Positions 34,494-43,562 of a DNA stretch of 64,000 nucleotides are shown in pieces. Every line of letters starts with the position of its first letter. The stretch's first letter is position 1. The translations under genes and the position numbers were made by a program. The DNA comes from an uncultured Aquimarina sp. (GTDB lineage Bacteria > Bacteroidota > Bacteroidia > Flavobacteriales > Flavobacteriaceae), in contig CANMFM010000010.1 in NCBI GenBank assembly GCA_947497175.1, forward strand, positions 94,542 through 158,541. Reading direction: 5' to 3'. The notes beneath the pieces were generated by a model. It was not told the DNA's origin and searched no databases. It saw only the letters and a list, made by a program, of their open reading frames with translations.

Positions 34494-35855
34494 GTGGAAT
34501 ACGCAAATAACATATTAGAAACTATTGGTAATACGCCTTTGGTTAAAATGAATGCCTTAGTAAAAGACGTTGATGCCTTGGTATTGGCCAAATATGAAAC
34601 ATTTAACCCAGGAAACTCTGTAAAAGACCGTATGGCTCTCAAAATGATTGAAGATGCAGAAGCTGATGGTAGGTTAAAGCCTGGAGGAACGATCATTGAA
34701 GGGACATCAGGAAATACAGGCATGGGATTGGCATTAGTAGCCATAGTAAAAGGATACAAGCTTATCTGTGTAATGGCTGATAAGCAATCTAAAGAAAAAA
34801 TGGATATTTTGCGTGCCGTAGGAGCCAAAGTGATGGTATGTCCTACTAATGTAGAACCCGATGATCCTAGGTCGTACTATTCGGTTTCTAAACGCTTGGC
34901 TGAAGAAACGCCAAATTCATGGTACGTAAATCAATATGATAACCCATCAAATGCAGTGGCTCATTACGAAAGTACAGGACCAGAAATATGGGAACAAACC
35001 CAAGGCAAAGTAACACATTTTATAGTAGGAGTAGGTACTGGTGGGACTATATCTGGAGTAGGAAAGTATTTAAAAGAGAAAAATCCAAATATCAAAATTT
35101 GGGGGATAGATACGTATGGTTCGGTGTTCAAAAAATATCATGAAACAGGTATTTTTGATGAAAATGAAATCTATTCTTACATTACTGAAGGAATTGGAGA
35201 AGATATTCTTCCTAAAAATGTAGATTTTTCGGTAATCGATGGATTTACCAAAGTAACCGATAAAGATGCGGCGGTGTATACGCAAAAGCTTGCTAAAGAA
35301 GAGGGAATGTTTTTAGGAAATAGTGCTGGTGCTGCAATAAAAGGATTACTTCAATTAAAAGAACACTTTACCAAAGATGATGTAGTTGTTGTTTTATTTC
35401 ACGATCATGGTAGCCGTTATGTCGGTAAAATGTTTAATGACGATTGGATGCGTGAGCGTGGTTTTCTTGAAGAAGAAGTATCAACCGCAGTTGATTTGGT
35501 AAAAGACCATAAAGAAAAACCTTTGGTAACCGTGAAGACAGAAGAGCTGGTTTCGCATGCCATAGAACGTATGCGTAAATTCCAAATTTCTCAAATTCCT
35601 GTTGTAGATAGTGATGGTTTTGTAGGATCAGTAGACGAAAGCGCCTTGTTTAAAGCCTTTATGGACGATAAGAATATGGATAGTACACCAATAAAAGAGG
35701 TGATGAAAGATCCTTTTCCGGTTGTGAATGCAAAAACCTCTTTAGATGAGATCTCCAAACTTATAAAAAACGGAAATCCGGCAGTTTTGGTAGAACTTGA
35801 AAATGGAAATTACCATATCATTACTAAGTATGACGTTATCAGTCATATAAAATAA
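34494..35855 (+). CDS. PLP-dependent cysteine synthase / cystathionine beta-synthase with CBS pair
   Basis: A 453-residue fold-type II PLP enzyme starting at GTG 34494. The conserved N-terminus EYANNILETIGNTPLVKMN begins there, and the TTG upstream lacks support. The PLP-binding lysine is in NPGNSVKDRMA, the phosphate-binding loop in EGTSGNTGMG and the Gly-rich loop in GVGTGGTISGVGKYLK. The C-terminal ~120 residues are a pair of CBS domains (VSHAIERMRKFQISQIPVVD; PFPVVNAKTSLDEISKLI), which usually bind adenosyl ligands and regulate activity. This layout is that of cystathionine beta-synthase, but the reaction could be O-acetylserine sulfhydrylation. A terminator follows. Confidence 0.9.
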   Translation: MEYANNILETIGNTPLVKMNALVKDVDALVLAKYETFNPGNSVKDRMALKMIEDAEADGRLKPGGTIIEGTSGNTGMGLALVAIVKGYKLICVMADKQSKEKMDILRAVGAKVMVCPTNVEPDDPRSYYSVSKRLAEETPNSWYVNQYDNPSNAVAHYESTGPEIWEQTQGKVTHFIVGVGTGGTISGVGKYLKEKNPNIKIWGIDTYGSVFKKYHETGIFDENEIYSYITEGIGEDILPKNVDFSVIDGFTKVTDKDAAVYTQKLAKEEGMFLGNSAGAAIKGLLQLKEHFTKDDVVVVLFHDHGSRYVGKMFNDDWMRERGFLEEEVSTAVDLVKDHKEKPLVTVKTEELVSHAIERMRKFQISQIPVVDSDGFVGSVDESALFKAFMDDKNMDSTPIKEVMKDPFPVVNAKTSLDEISKLIKNGNPAVLVELENGNYHIITKYDVISHIK

Positions 35856-35877
35856 ATCCTTATATTTAATATAATTT

Positions 35878-35918
35878 AACCCCTCTATCAGCGTTATTTC
35901 CTGATAAAGGGGTTGTTT
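35878..35918 (+). terminator. Intrinsic terminator of the cysteine synthase gene
   Basis: AACCCCTCTATCAG (35878-35891) pairs with CTGATAAAGGGGTT (35901-35914) apart from one internal mismatch, followed by GTTT. Confidence 0.8.
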
Positions 35919-35994
35919 CTATAGCTTGATTTTGTATTTTGTTGGAATATTTATTTAAATACATAAAGCAAGTATATTATAATGGTAGTAGTGT

Positions 35995-36975
35995 ATGTGT
36001 AAATATGTATTCGATTTTTCTGATATAGATAAATTAAGGGGATACTTCAGGTCTCAATTGAATCCAAATAGTAGTTCTGATCGAATTTATTTTCCGCCAG
36101 AAATAGGAGAGGGATACTTATCATATTATAAAATATCTCCCGAGGTTTTCCTTTTGGTAAATAATTATAAAGCCAATACTGATATAGAATATATCAGAAG
36201 ACCTATCGATGAAAAAGATATTATTCTACATTTTAGAAAATATGCATTAGATCATCAAATTGAAGAAGATCAAATAATTAGTACATATTCTGATAGTTAT
36301 ACTCCAGGTAATATGCGATGTATGGATGCGCGACAAGGAGAACAAGTATTTATTACTAAGGGAGCCGAAGTGAGATCTACCATGATTGTACTTAAAAGCT
36401 CTTATACCAAAGCCTATTTTATGAAGAGTAATGATATGGCAGAAAAAGTAGATAAATATATACGTTATTCTCATCAGCATATTCATAAATTCTATCTTTC
36501 GTATAAACAATCTAACCTTTTTGACCAGATTGTACAACCAGACCTTGATCGAATAGAAAATTATCTATATTATATTGCCAGAGGAATACGATTATTAGAA
36601 ACCTTCTGGAAAGATGTTCTCAGATGGGAAACCGAAAGTAATCCATTTAATGTTAATAGTGCTCAAGTAGGTAATATTTATAAGGTGAGTAATTATCTTA
36701 AAGAGAATCTTCACGAACCTTTTGTTGGCGTTGACCAATTGGCTACTATGGCACATATGAGCCGTACAAATTTCTTTAATATGTTTAAAGAGATACATGA
36801 CCAGACACCACTAGAATTTTTTAATAATAAAAAATTAGAAAGCTCTTATAATATGATCTTTGGCGAAGGATTATCAATAAAGGAGGTTATGGATGCTCTT
36901 AATTACTCGAATTCTTCAAAATTTAAAAAAGCATTTTTTAATAAGTTTGATATTTATCCCGATATCAATATTTAA
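35995..36975 (+). CDS. AraC-family transcriptional regulator
   Basis: A 326-residue protein with a C-terminal AraC/XylS double helix-turn-helix (about residues 225-322). The first helix-turn-helix contains VDQLATMAHMSRTNFFNMFK and the second LSIKEVMDALNYSNSSKFKKAF. The N-terminal ~190 residues are a ligand or partner domain I cannot assign. The gene is followed by a hairpin and converges with a thioredoxin-like membrane protein gene. Regulatory targets unknown. Confidence 0.88.
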   Translation: MCKYVFDFSDIDKLRGYFRSQLNPNSSSDRIYFPPEIGEGYLSYYKISPEVFLLVNNYKANTDIEYIRRPIDEKDIILHFRKYALDHQIEEDQIISTYSDSYTPGNMRCMDARQGEQVFITKGAEVRSTMIVLKSSYTKAYFMKSNDMAEKVDKYIRYSHQHIHKFYLSYKQSNLFDQIVQPDLDRIENYLYYIARGIRLLETFWKDVLRWETESNPFNVNSAQVGNIYKVSNYLKENLHEPFVGVDQLATMAHMSRTNFFNMFKEIHDQTPLEFFNNKKLESSYNMIFGEGLSIKEVMDALNYSNSSKFKKAFFNKFDIYPDINI

Positions 36976-36981
36976 AAATAA

Positions 36982-37010
36982 AGAAGGTCGTCAAAATATG
37001 ACAACCTTCT
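36982..37010 (+). terminator. Hairpin after the AraC-type gene
   Basis: AGAAGGT-GTCA and TGAC-ACCTTCT form an 11-bp stem with one mismatched bulge, 7 bases after the stop codon. No U tract, so termination is uncertain. Confidence 0.5.
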
Positions 37011-37240
37011 ATAACCTAACACAAACTCAACTTAGCTTAGGGTTTTGTAATCTTTATGTTGTTGTGAATTATTTTCCCTTTAATTCTGGGAACAAAGTAA
37101 AGAAATGAAATTGTTGTTTAAGTTTCCATTAATACATATTATGTTACCAATAGTACATTTTAGAGCAGTATTAACTTGATTTTAAGAATAATTAGGGGTG
37201 TTTGCTCATTTTAAACACATTTATTCATCTTTTTTCATGC

Positions 37241-38095
37241 TTAAACAGCTTTTTGATCTAAAATCTTTAAAAATGTTTCTGGCTCTGGTCGTACTCTGTA
37301 ATTATCAGTTAAATCAGCAAAAATTATTTTTCCTTGTTTATCTGTTATTATAATGGTCGGTAATACTGTGTCACTATCATATCCAAGAGTTTGAAATCCC
37401 ATTGGTATTCCATTTTTAGAGAAAATATGTAACTGTTTGGCTACTGCATTACCTTGATCCACTAAGAAATTGAAGCCTACATCAAACTTCTTAGCTAAAG
37501 ATTGGGTATATTTATGTGGCTGCGGACTGATAAGAATCATATTCACATTTCTTTTTTCGAGCTCTTTATATTGTAATGCAATTTCTTTGATTTGTGCCAT
37601 ACATAGAGGACACCAATTGCCTCTGTAAAACATAAAAATTGAAGGGTTTCCGATAAATTTAGAAACATTTACTTTGTTTTTTTTAGCATCTTGTAATTCA
37701 AAATCGGGTAATATATTTCCAACTTTGATTATTTTATTTGACGCTCTATTGTTAAATGTCGAGTACCATTTGATGTAAAGTACCCACCCAAGAAACAGAG
37801 CAATACTTGGTAATGAACCGTTAAGATCTTTTTCAATAATTCCGCCAAATACAATGCTAATTATAAAACCTAGGCTTATCGGTAGCGTAAATGCTCTCAA
37901 GTTTGCATCTGTTCGCGCTACAGGTTTAATAAAAATCATTGCAAAAAGAAATACAACACTAAAGGCGATCAAAATTCTTCCAATATATCTATATGATATG
38001 CCATTATTGATTAAATGCAAGACCCCATCAATAGTAAAATACAGTGCAACTAAAGGAAATACAGAAATAAATATTGATTTTAAAAGAGTGTTCAT
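37241..38095 (-). CDS. Membrane-anchored peroxiredoxin/thioredoxin-like protein
   Basis: A 284-residue protein. The N-terminal ~115 residues hold four predicted transmembrane helices (for example IFISVFPLVALYFTI and LIAFSVVFLFAMIFI). The C-terminal domain (about 125-284) is of the AhpC/TSA-thioredoxin fold with the redox motif NWCPLC in MFYRGNWCPLCMAQI. It keeps the family's TIIITDKQGKIIF. It probably acts as a thiol-disulphide or peroxide reductase facing one side of the inner membrane. The fusion to several membrane helices is unusual. Confidence 0.8.
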   Translation of the reverse strand: MNTLLKSIFISVFPLVALYFTIDGVLHLINNGISYRYIGRILIAFSVVFLFAMIFIKPVARTDANLRAFTLPISLGFIISIVFGGIIEKDLNGSLPSIALFLGWVLYIKWYSTFNNRASNKIIKVGNILPDFELQDAKKNKVNVSKFIGNPSIFMFYRGNWCPLCMAQIKEIALQYKELEKRNVNMILISPQPHKYTQSLAKKFDVGFNFLVDQGNAVAKQLHIFSKNGIPMGFQTLGYDSDTVLPTIIITDKQGKIIFADLTDNYRVRPEPETFLKILDQKAV

Positions 38096-38290
38096 AGAAG
38101 TGATATTGATTCTTTTTTTGTCTGTAGTTTGATGATCAGCTTACAAGATTAGAATAAATTTTTATTATTTTCGAGAACTATTTCGGATAAACTATTTCGA
38201 ATTTTTCTTCCTACCCAAAAAAACATTAATAGTTTACGCTGCTTTTCTACAAAATGGCAAATGGAGTAATAACTAAATAATGTTGTACTA

Positions 38291-39583
38291 ATGAGCGAAG
38301 ATTTTCTTCAATATCTATGGAAACATAAAAAATTTGAGCTTTCTAATTTAAAAACGACGCATCAGCAAGAGATTGTTCTGAAGCACGTAGGTGTTCATAA
38401 TACAGATAATTCAGGTCCTGATTTTTTTAATGCTCAAATGAGTATAGAGGGGCAGAAATGGGCTGGTAATGTCGAAGTTCATCATAAGTCCAGTGACTGG
38501 TATGTTCATAATCATGAAAACGACCCGTCTTATGACAATGTAATTTTACATGTGGTTTGGGAAGATGATACAGAAATTTTTAGAAGAGATAATACGATAA
38601 TACCCACATTACAACTTAGAGATTATACGGCGCAACATGTTTTAAAAAAGTATGATACATTTTTTGATAGTTTCCATTATAATTGGATACAATGCGAAAA
38701 AGAAGTATCCAAGGTTTCAAGTTTTATAATCTCTAATTGGCAAGAAAGGTTGTACATAGAAAGGCTTGAGCAAAAATCATTTCTGATCTTAGAGTTATTG
38801 AAGAATTCTGCGAATAATTGGGAAGCGGTATTTTTTAAACTTTTGGCAAAAAACTTTGGGTTAACGGCCAATGGAGCATCTTTTTTTAGTCTTTCAAATT
38901 CTTTTGATTTTTCGGTAGTTCAAAAATGTAGTAAAGACATGTATAGATTAGAAGCATTACTCTTTGGTCAAGCAGATTTGTTAGCGGTCAAAAATGAGAC
39001 TGCATACTCTAGAAAACTCTATAAAGAATATGATTTTTTGAAAAATAAATTTCGATTAAATAATAAGGGAGTTTTACCTGCTCAGTTCTTTAGGTTGCGA
39101 CCCTCAAATTTTCCGACCATTCGATTGGCACAGCTTGCCAGTTTGTATTTTACTCATCAACAACTATTCAGTTTAGTTATAAAAACAATAAATATCAAAG
39201 ACTTTTATGACCTTTTTCAAGTAGATGTAAGTGATTTTTGGAAAAACCATTATACATTCGAAAGAGAATCACCTTCAAGAAAAAAAAGGATAACACATTC
39301 ATTTGTAGATCTTATTTTAATCAATACAGTGATTCCTGTCAAATTTATGTATGCAAAGAGTCAGGGTAAGGATTGTGATGAAGAAATTTTTGAGTTATTA
39401 TCTCAATTGTCGTATGAAAAAAACACAATTACAGACAATTTTCTTGCCTTAAAGATGCCTGTTGATAACGCAATGCATTCTCAAGCGATGATTCAACTCA
39501 AAAATAATTATTGTGATCAAAAAGGCTGTCTCAAGTGTGCGATTGGCAATTATTTATTAAATCAAGATCGAAGTTTAGGATAA
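38291..39583 (+). CDS. DUF2851 family protein
   Basis: A 430-residue cytoplasmic protein typical of the Bacteroidota-wide DUF2851 family. Recognisable parts are the start FLQYLWKHKKF, the segment NSGPDFFNAQMSI, GNVEVHHKSSDWYVHNH and a C-terminal cysteine pair in NNYCDQKGCLKCAIGNYLL. The HHxSSDW region resembles nuclease-like active sites, but no function is established that I know of. PspC and potassium-channel genes follow closely (17 bases, then a 4-base overlap), suggesting one operon. Confidence 0.88.
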   Translation: MSEDFLQYLWKHKKFELSNLKTTHQQEIVLKHVGVHNTDNSGPDFFNAQMSIEGQKWAGNVEVHHKSSDWYVHNHENDPSYDNVILHVVWEDDTEIFRRDNTIIPTLQLRDYTAQHVLKKYDTFFDSFHYNWIQCEKEVSKVSSFIISNWQERLYIERLEQKSFLILELLKNSANNWEAVFFKLLAKNFGLTANGASFFSLSNSFDFSVVQKCSKDMYRLEALLFGQADLLAVKNETAYSRKLYKEYDFLKNKFRLNNKGVLPAQFFRLRPSNFPTIRLAQLASLYFTHQQLFSLVIKTINIKDFYDLFQVDVSDFWKNHYTFERESPSRKKRITHSFVDLILINTVIPVKFMYAKSQGKDCDEEIFELLSQLSYEKNTITDNFLALKMPVDNAMHSQAMIQLKNNYCDQKGCLKCAIGNYLLNQDRSLG

Positions 39584-39600
39584 TATAATTATTTTGCGGT

Positions 39601-39822
39601 ATGTTATATAACCTTAGACATTTTTTAGAACGTAACGGATTTTATGTGTCCACCAGGTTAGCAGAGAGGTTTGGTATGCGAGCAAAAAATGTACGTTTGT
39701 TCTTTATTTATCTAACCTTTGCAACAGCAGGATTGGGTTTTGTGATCTACCTTAATATGGCATTTTGGTTGAAGCTTAAGGATTTGGTATATACTAAAAG
39801 AACTTCGGTATTTGATTTATGA
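39601..39822 (+). CDS. PspC-domain small membrane protein
   Basis: A 73-residue protein with a PspC-like layout: N-terminal amphipathic part with RLAERFGMRAKNVRLFFIY, then one transmembrane helix (about residues 36-56). PspC domains respond to envelope stress. ATTTTG ends four bases before the ATG, as at 25400, so a leaderless start is possible. The stop overlaps the next start codon by 4 bases (ATGA), indicating translational coupling to the channel gene. Confidence 0.75.
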   Translation: MLYNLRHFLERNGFYVSTRLAERFGMRAKNVRLFFIYLTFATAGLGFVIYLNMAFWLKLKDLVYTKRTSVFDL

Positions 39823-40835
39823 TAAAAATTTATAAATGGGGAAGACCTAGAATTTATATTGCATTAATTTTATTAATTCTTGTAATTTCTATCGGTGTAT
39901 TAGGCTTTCGGTTTTTTTCTGATTACTCTTGGGTCGATGCGCTGTACATGACTGTGATCACAATGACTACAGTTGGTTTTGAAGAAGTTCAGCCTCTGGA
40001 TGATCAAGGAAAACTATTTACAGTATTTCTCATCTCCACGAGCGTTGCCATTTTTGCCTATTCGGTTTCAGTTATTACAGAATATATTGTAAGTAAAAAT
40101 GATCCTAAAAGAGTATTGCTCAGAAAAACACAAAAAATGATACATCAACTAGAAAATCACATAATTATAATTGGTTATGGCCGAAACGGAAAGCAAGCCG
40201 CAGCCAAACTTATGGCCTACGATAAGCCGTTTATTATTATTGAAAAAGATGAAGAAATCATTGAAAGATATCAAGATCAGAAAATACTGTTTTTAAAAGG
40301 TAATGCTACAGAAGATGAGGTTTTGATTCGTGCAGGAATAAAAAATGCAACGTGTTTAATTTGTACACTACCCGAAGATGCTGACAATCTATTTATAGTA
40401 CTATCTGCAAGGCAAATTAATAAAAAATTAAAAATAATAAGTAGGGCTTCGCAGGATACCTCTTATAAAAAAATACGTTTGGCAGGTGCAGATAATGTTA
40501 TCATGCCCGATAGAATAGGAGGCGACCATATGGCATCCTTAGTAGTGGTTCCTGATTTAATAGAGTTTTTAGACAACCTTTCTATTGTTGGTAAACGATC
40601 TATTAACATAGAAGAAGTATCTTTTGAAGAATTATTTGATGATTTGCAAGAAAGAACAATCCTTAATATTGATATGCGATCCAGAACAGGCTGCACAATT
40701 ATAGGATATAAATCTCCAGATGGAGAATATGTTGTAAACCCAGAAGCCGATACATTACTAAGACCTGGTTCTAAGATTGTAGTTCTTGGTCGTCCCGAAC
40801 AGATTAATCTTCTAAATAAAGAGTTTAATATTTAA
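39819..40835 (+). CDS. Potassium channel with RCK (TrkA-N/TrkA-C) domain
   Basis: A 338-residue two-transmembrane ion channel with helices at about residues 11-31 and 66-92. The pore loop has filter TMTTVGFEEV, where GFE replaces the canonical GYG. An RCK domain follows (about 108-338) with the Rossmann motif IIIGYGRNGKQAAAKL and a TrkA-C-like end. It forms a tetrameric K+ channel gated by nucleotide or ion binding (family knowledge). The GF filter occurs in related prokaryotic channels. It overlaps the PspC gene. Confidence 0.88.
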   Translation: MIKIYKWGRPRIYIALILLILVISIGVLGFRFFSDYSWVDALYMTVITMTTVGFEEVQPLDDQGKLFTVFLISTSVAIFAYSVSVITEYIVSKNDPKRVLLRKTQKMIHQLENHIIIIGYGRNGKQAAAKLMAYDKPFIIIEKDEEIIERYQDQKILFLKGNATEDEVLIRAGIKNATCLICTLPEDADNLFIVLSARQINKKLKIISRASQDTSYKKIRLAGADNVIMPDRIGGDHMASLVVVPDLIEFLDNLSIVGKRSINIEEVSFEELFDDLQERTILNIDMRSRTGCTIIGYKSPDGEYVVNPEADTLLRPGSKIVVLGRPEQINLLNKEFNI

Positions 40836-40935
40836 CGATTACAGAACATTTAACTCTTTAAAAATTGTACACAACCGTTTTTTTTAGCATCTTGCTGACT
40901 TCTTTAATAATTAAATTCAATTAACGTACATAATC

Positions 40936-42543
40936 ATGAAGAGAATTCTTCTTTCAATTTTAGCACTCACACTTCCATTTTTAACATTTGCACAAGAAAC
41001 CCAAGAAAAAGGTTTAGACCAGAGAATAGATGAAGCTTTTAAGCCTATTTCTGATTTCTTCTCTAATATCATCTTTTTTGAAGTTTTTAGTGGGGCACCT
41101 TTTGTGATTATATTATTAGTTTTGAGTGCGTTATTTTTTACAATTTATTTTGGTTTTCCAAATATCAGATATTTTGGAAAGGCAATTAATGTGGTACGAG
41201 GGAAATATGATGATGTTGAAGGACATGGAATAGAAGGAAAAGCAGAAGTAAATATCGTAGAAGGCGATATAAAAGATACAATAAGAGACGAATCTAAAGA
41301 AGGAGAGGTGTCTCATTTTCAGGCGTTAGCGACAGCGGTTTCAGGTACGGTTGGTAATGGAAATATAGCAGGAGTGGCGCTGGCAATTGCATTGGGCGGC
41401 CCCGGAGCTACATTTTGGATGATCATTTGTGGATTATTGGGGATGTCTACTAAGTTTGTAGAATGTACATTAGGAGTACAGTATAGAGATGTAGGAGAGG
41501 ACGGGACCGTATACGGTGGGCCTATGTATTACCTTAATAAAGGCTTAAAGGAAAAAGGCTTTGCCTGGGTAGGAAAAATTGCTGCAGTATTATTTGCGAT
41601 TTTTTGTATTGGAGGATCCTTTGGAGGAGGAAACGCGGCGCAATCTAATCAAGCCACTATTGTTTTGAAAGAAATGTTAGGGTTGAATAGTGCTGGTGCA
41701 GGTTTCTGGATAGGTATAGTTTTAGCAATTTTAGTAGGTATAATAATTATTGGAGGGATAAAACGCATAGCTTCAGTAACCGAAAAGGTTGTTCCATTTA
41801 TGGCAGTAATGTATGTGCTTGCATGTATTTATATCATATTCAGTAATTTTTCATTTGTAGATGATGCTATAGGCCTAATTATAAGAGAAGCTTTTGATCC
41901 AACTGCAATAGGAGTAGGAGGTTTAATAGGTGTTTTATTAGTTGGTTTTAAACGAGCGGCATTTTCTAACGAAGCAGGTGCTGGTTCGGCATCTATTGCT
42001 CACTCTGCGGTTAAGACCAAATATTCAGCTAGTGAAGGTTTAGTAGCATTGTTAGAGGCTTTTATCGATACAGTATTGATCTGTACCATGACTGCCTTGG
42101 TAATCATTATCTTTAATTCTGGTGGTGCTTTTGAATACGGAGGAGACGGTACAGGAGTTGTTTTTATTGAAGGTATGCCTTATGAAGGAGCAGGAATTAC
42201 GCAAATGGCATTCGCAGAATATATCCCATATTCTGATATATTTCTTACTATAGCTGTTGTTCTTTTTGCCGTGTCAACAATGATATCATGGTCTTATTAT
42301 GGATTGCAGTCCTGGAAATTTTTATTCGGTAGAGGGAAAACCGCAGATTTAGTTTATAAATTTTTGTTTTTAACCTTTGTAGTTATTGGTGCTGCAGCCA
42401 GTATGAACTCTATTTGGGCGTTTTCTGATGCTATGATTTTTGCCATGGTATTTCCTAATATGATTGGATTATATTTCTTATTCCCTGTGGTTAAAAAGCA
42501 ATTGACAAGATATTTTGAAGCAATAAAAGCTTCTCAGAAATAA
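40936..42543 (+). CDS. Alanine/glycine:sodium symporter (AGCS family)
   Basis: A 535-residue inner-membrane symporter of the AGCS family. It shows the signature ATAVSGTVGNGNIAGVALAI, the segment GGPMYYLNKGL, FKRAAFSNEAGAGSASIAHSA, and about ten transmembrane helices. It imports alanine or glycine with Na+. It has an N-terminal signal-peptide-like segment (LLSILALTLPFLTFAQ) and a ~45-residue acidic insert before the first AGCS block. Both lengthen it relative to enteric homologues. Confidence 0.9.
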   Translation: MKRILLSILALTLPFLTFAQETQEKGLDQRIDEAFKPISDFFSNIIFFEVFSGAPFVIILLVLSALFFTIYFGFPNIRYFGKAINVVRGKYDDVEGHGIEGKAEVNIVEGDIKDTIRDESKEGEVSHFQALATAVSGTVGNGNIAGVALAIALGGPGATFWMIICGLLGMSTKFVECTLGVQYRDVGEDGTVYGGPMYYLNKGLKEKGFAWVGKIAAVLFAIFCIGGSFGGGNAAQSNQATIVLKEMLGLNSAGAGFWIGIVLAILVGIIIIGGIKRIASVTEKVVPFMAVMYVLACIYIIFSNFSFVDDAIGLIIREAFDPTAIGVGGLIGVLLVGFKRAAFSNEAGAGSASIAHSAVKTKYSASEGLVALLEAFIDTVLICTMTALVIIIFNSGGAFEYGGDGTGVVFIEGMPYEGAGITQMAFAEYIPYSDIFLTIAVVLFAVSTMISWSYYGLQSWKFLFGRGKTADLVYKFLFLTFVVIGAAASMNSIWAFSDAMIFAMVFPNMIGLYFLFPVVKKQLTRYFEAIKASQK

Positions 42544-42553
42544 GTACACTTTT

Positions 42554-43426
42554 ATGAAAGATAGTATATCCCATTTTGAGATACATTCACGTTTCCGAAA
42601 TGGGATTTTTCTTTTGTCAATTATTCTTTTAATCAGTGTTTTTGGATATTACTTTTATCCCAAGCAAGTACAATCGGATCAGAATTTTGTGGAACTAACC
42701 AATTTTCAAAATCAAATAGATTCTTTAAAATTAATTGCAAGTCAAGAAAAAAAGAAATACCAATTTAGACCCTTCAATCCTAATTTTATTTCTGATCATA
42801 AAGGATATCAACTTGGCCTTTCTCCAGAACAGTTGGACCGGCTTTTTTCATATAGAAAACAAAATAAATGGATTAATTCTGTTTCAGAATTCAAGAAGGT
42901 AACCAAAGTTTCAGACTCTCTTCTTTCAATAATTTCTCCTTTATTCAAATTTCCTGACTGGAAAAAAAAATCGGCTGCCAATAAACACTTTTCGCACAGA
43001 ACGTATGAGATAAAATCATACGCTCAAAAAGATGATTTAAATACAGTTACAGCAAAACAGCTTCAAGAAAAAATAAACGTACCAGACTTTATTGCAGAAC
43101 GAATAATTAAGTATAGAAATACACTGGGAGGCTTTGCGAGCGATATACAACTCAAAGATATTTCTGGATTATATGATAACCAGAGAAAAAAAATAGTATC
43201 GCTTTTTACTGTAAAAACGCCAAAACAAATTAAAAAGGTGAATATAAATACTGCATCTGTAAATGAGTTGATAGAAGTGCCATATTTTACGTTTGAAACA
43301 GTTTTGGAAATACGAGATTTTATAAAACAAAATGGCAATATTTCTAGTTTTAAAGAATTAGAAAAAATCGAAGGTTTTTCTTTAGAAAAAATAGATAGAA
43401 TAGCTTTATATTTGACATTAAATTAA
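42554..43426 (+). CDS. Helix-hairpin-helix (ComEA-like) DNA-binding protein
   Basis: A 290-residue protein with an N-terminal transmembrane anchor (about residues 15-33) and three ComEA-like helix-hairpin-helix modules. The last is VNINTASVNELIEVPYFTFE; another is LNTVTAKQLQEKINVPDFIA. Family members bind double-stranded DNA without sequence specificity, as ComEA does during DNA uptake. It lies 10 bases after the symporter stop, so the two are probably co-transcribed. The DNA-uptake role is inference. Confidence 0.82.
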   Translation: MKDSISHFEIHSRFRNGIFLLSIILLISVFGYYFYPKQVQSDQNFVELTNFQNQIDSLKLIASQEKKKYQFRPFNPNFISDHKGYQLGLSPEQLDRLFSYRKQNKWINSVSEFKKVTKVSDSLLSIISPLFKFPDWKKKSAANKHFSHRTYEIKSYAQKDDLNTVTAKQLQEKINVPDFIAERIIKYRNTLGGFASDIQLKDISGLYDNQRKKIVSLFTVKTPKQIKKVNINTASVNELIEVPYFTFETVLEIRDFIKQNGNISSFKELEKIEGFSLEKIDRIALYLTLN

Positions 43427-43562
43427 TAATCGGAAAAAATTGCTGTGAATTTTGAGAAATTTTAAAAACGTTAACTAAAAATCATTGATTCGATACGAAA
43501 GTTATTTTATAATTAATCATTTTACATGGTAATATGCTAACTACAAAAGCAAAAGTTATCAT

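Noticed and set aside
36893..37108. 71-codon plus-strand frame after the AraC gene
   Set aside because: It overlaps the DNA-binding end of the AraC gene and the hairpin in another frame, and has no domain or promoter of its own.
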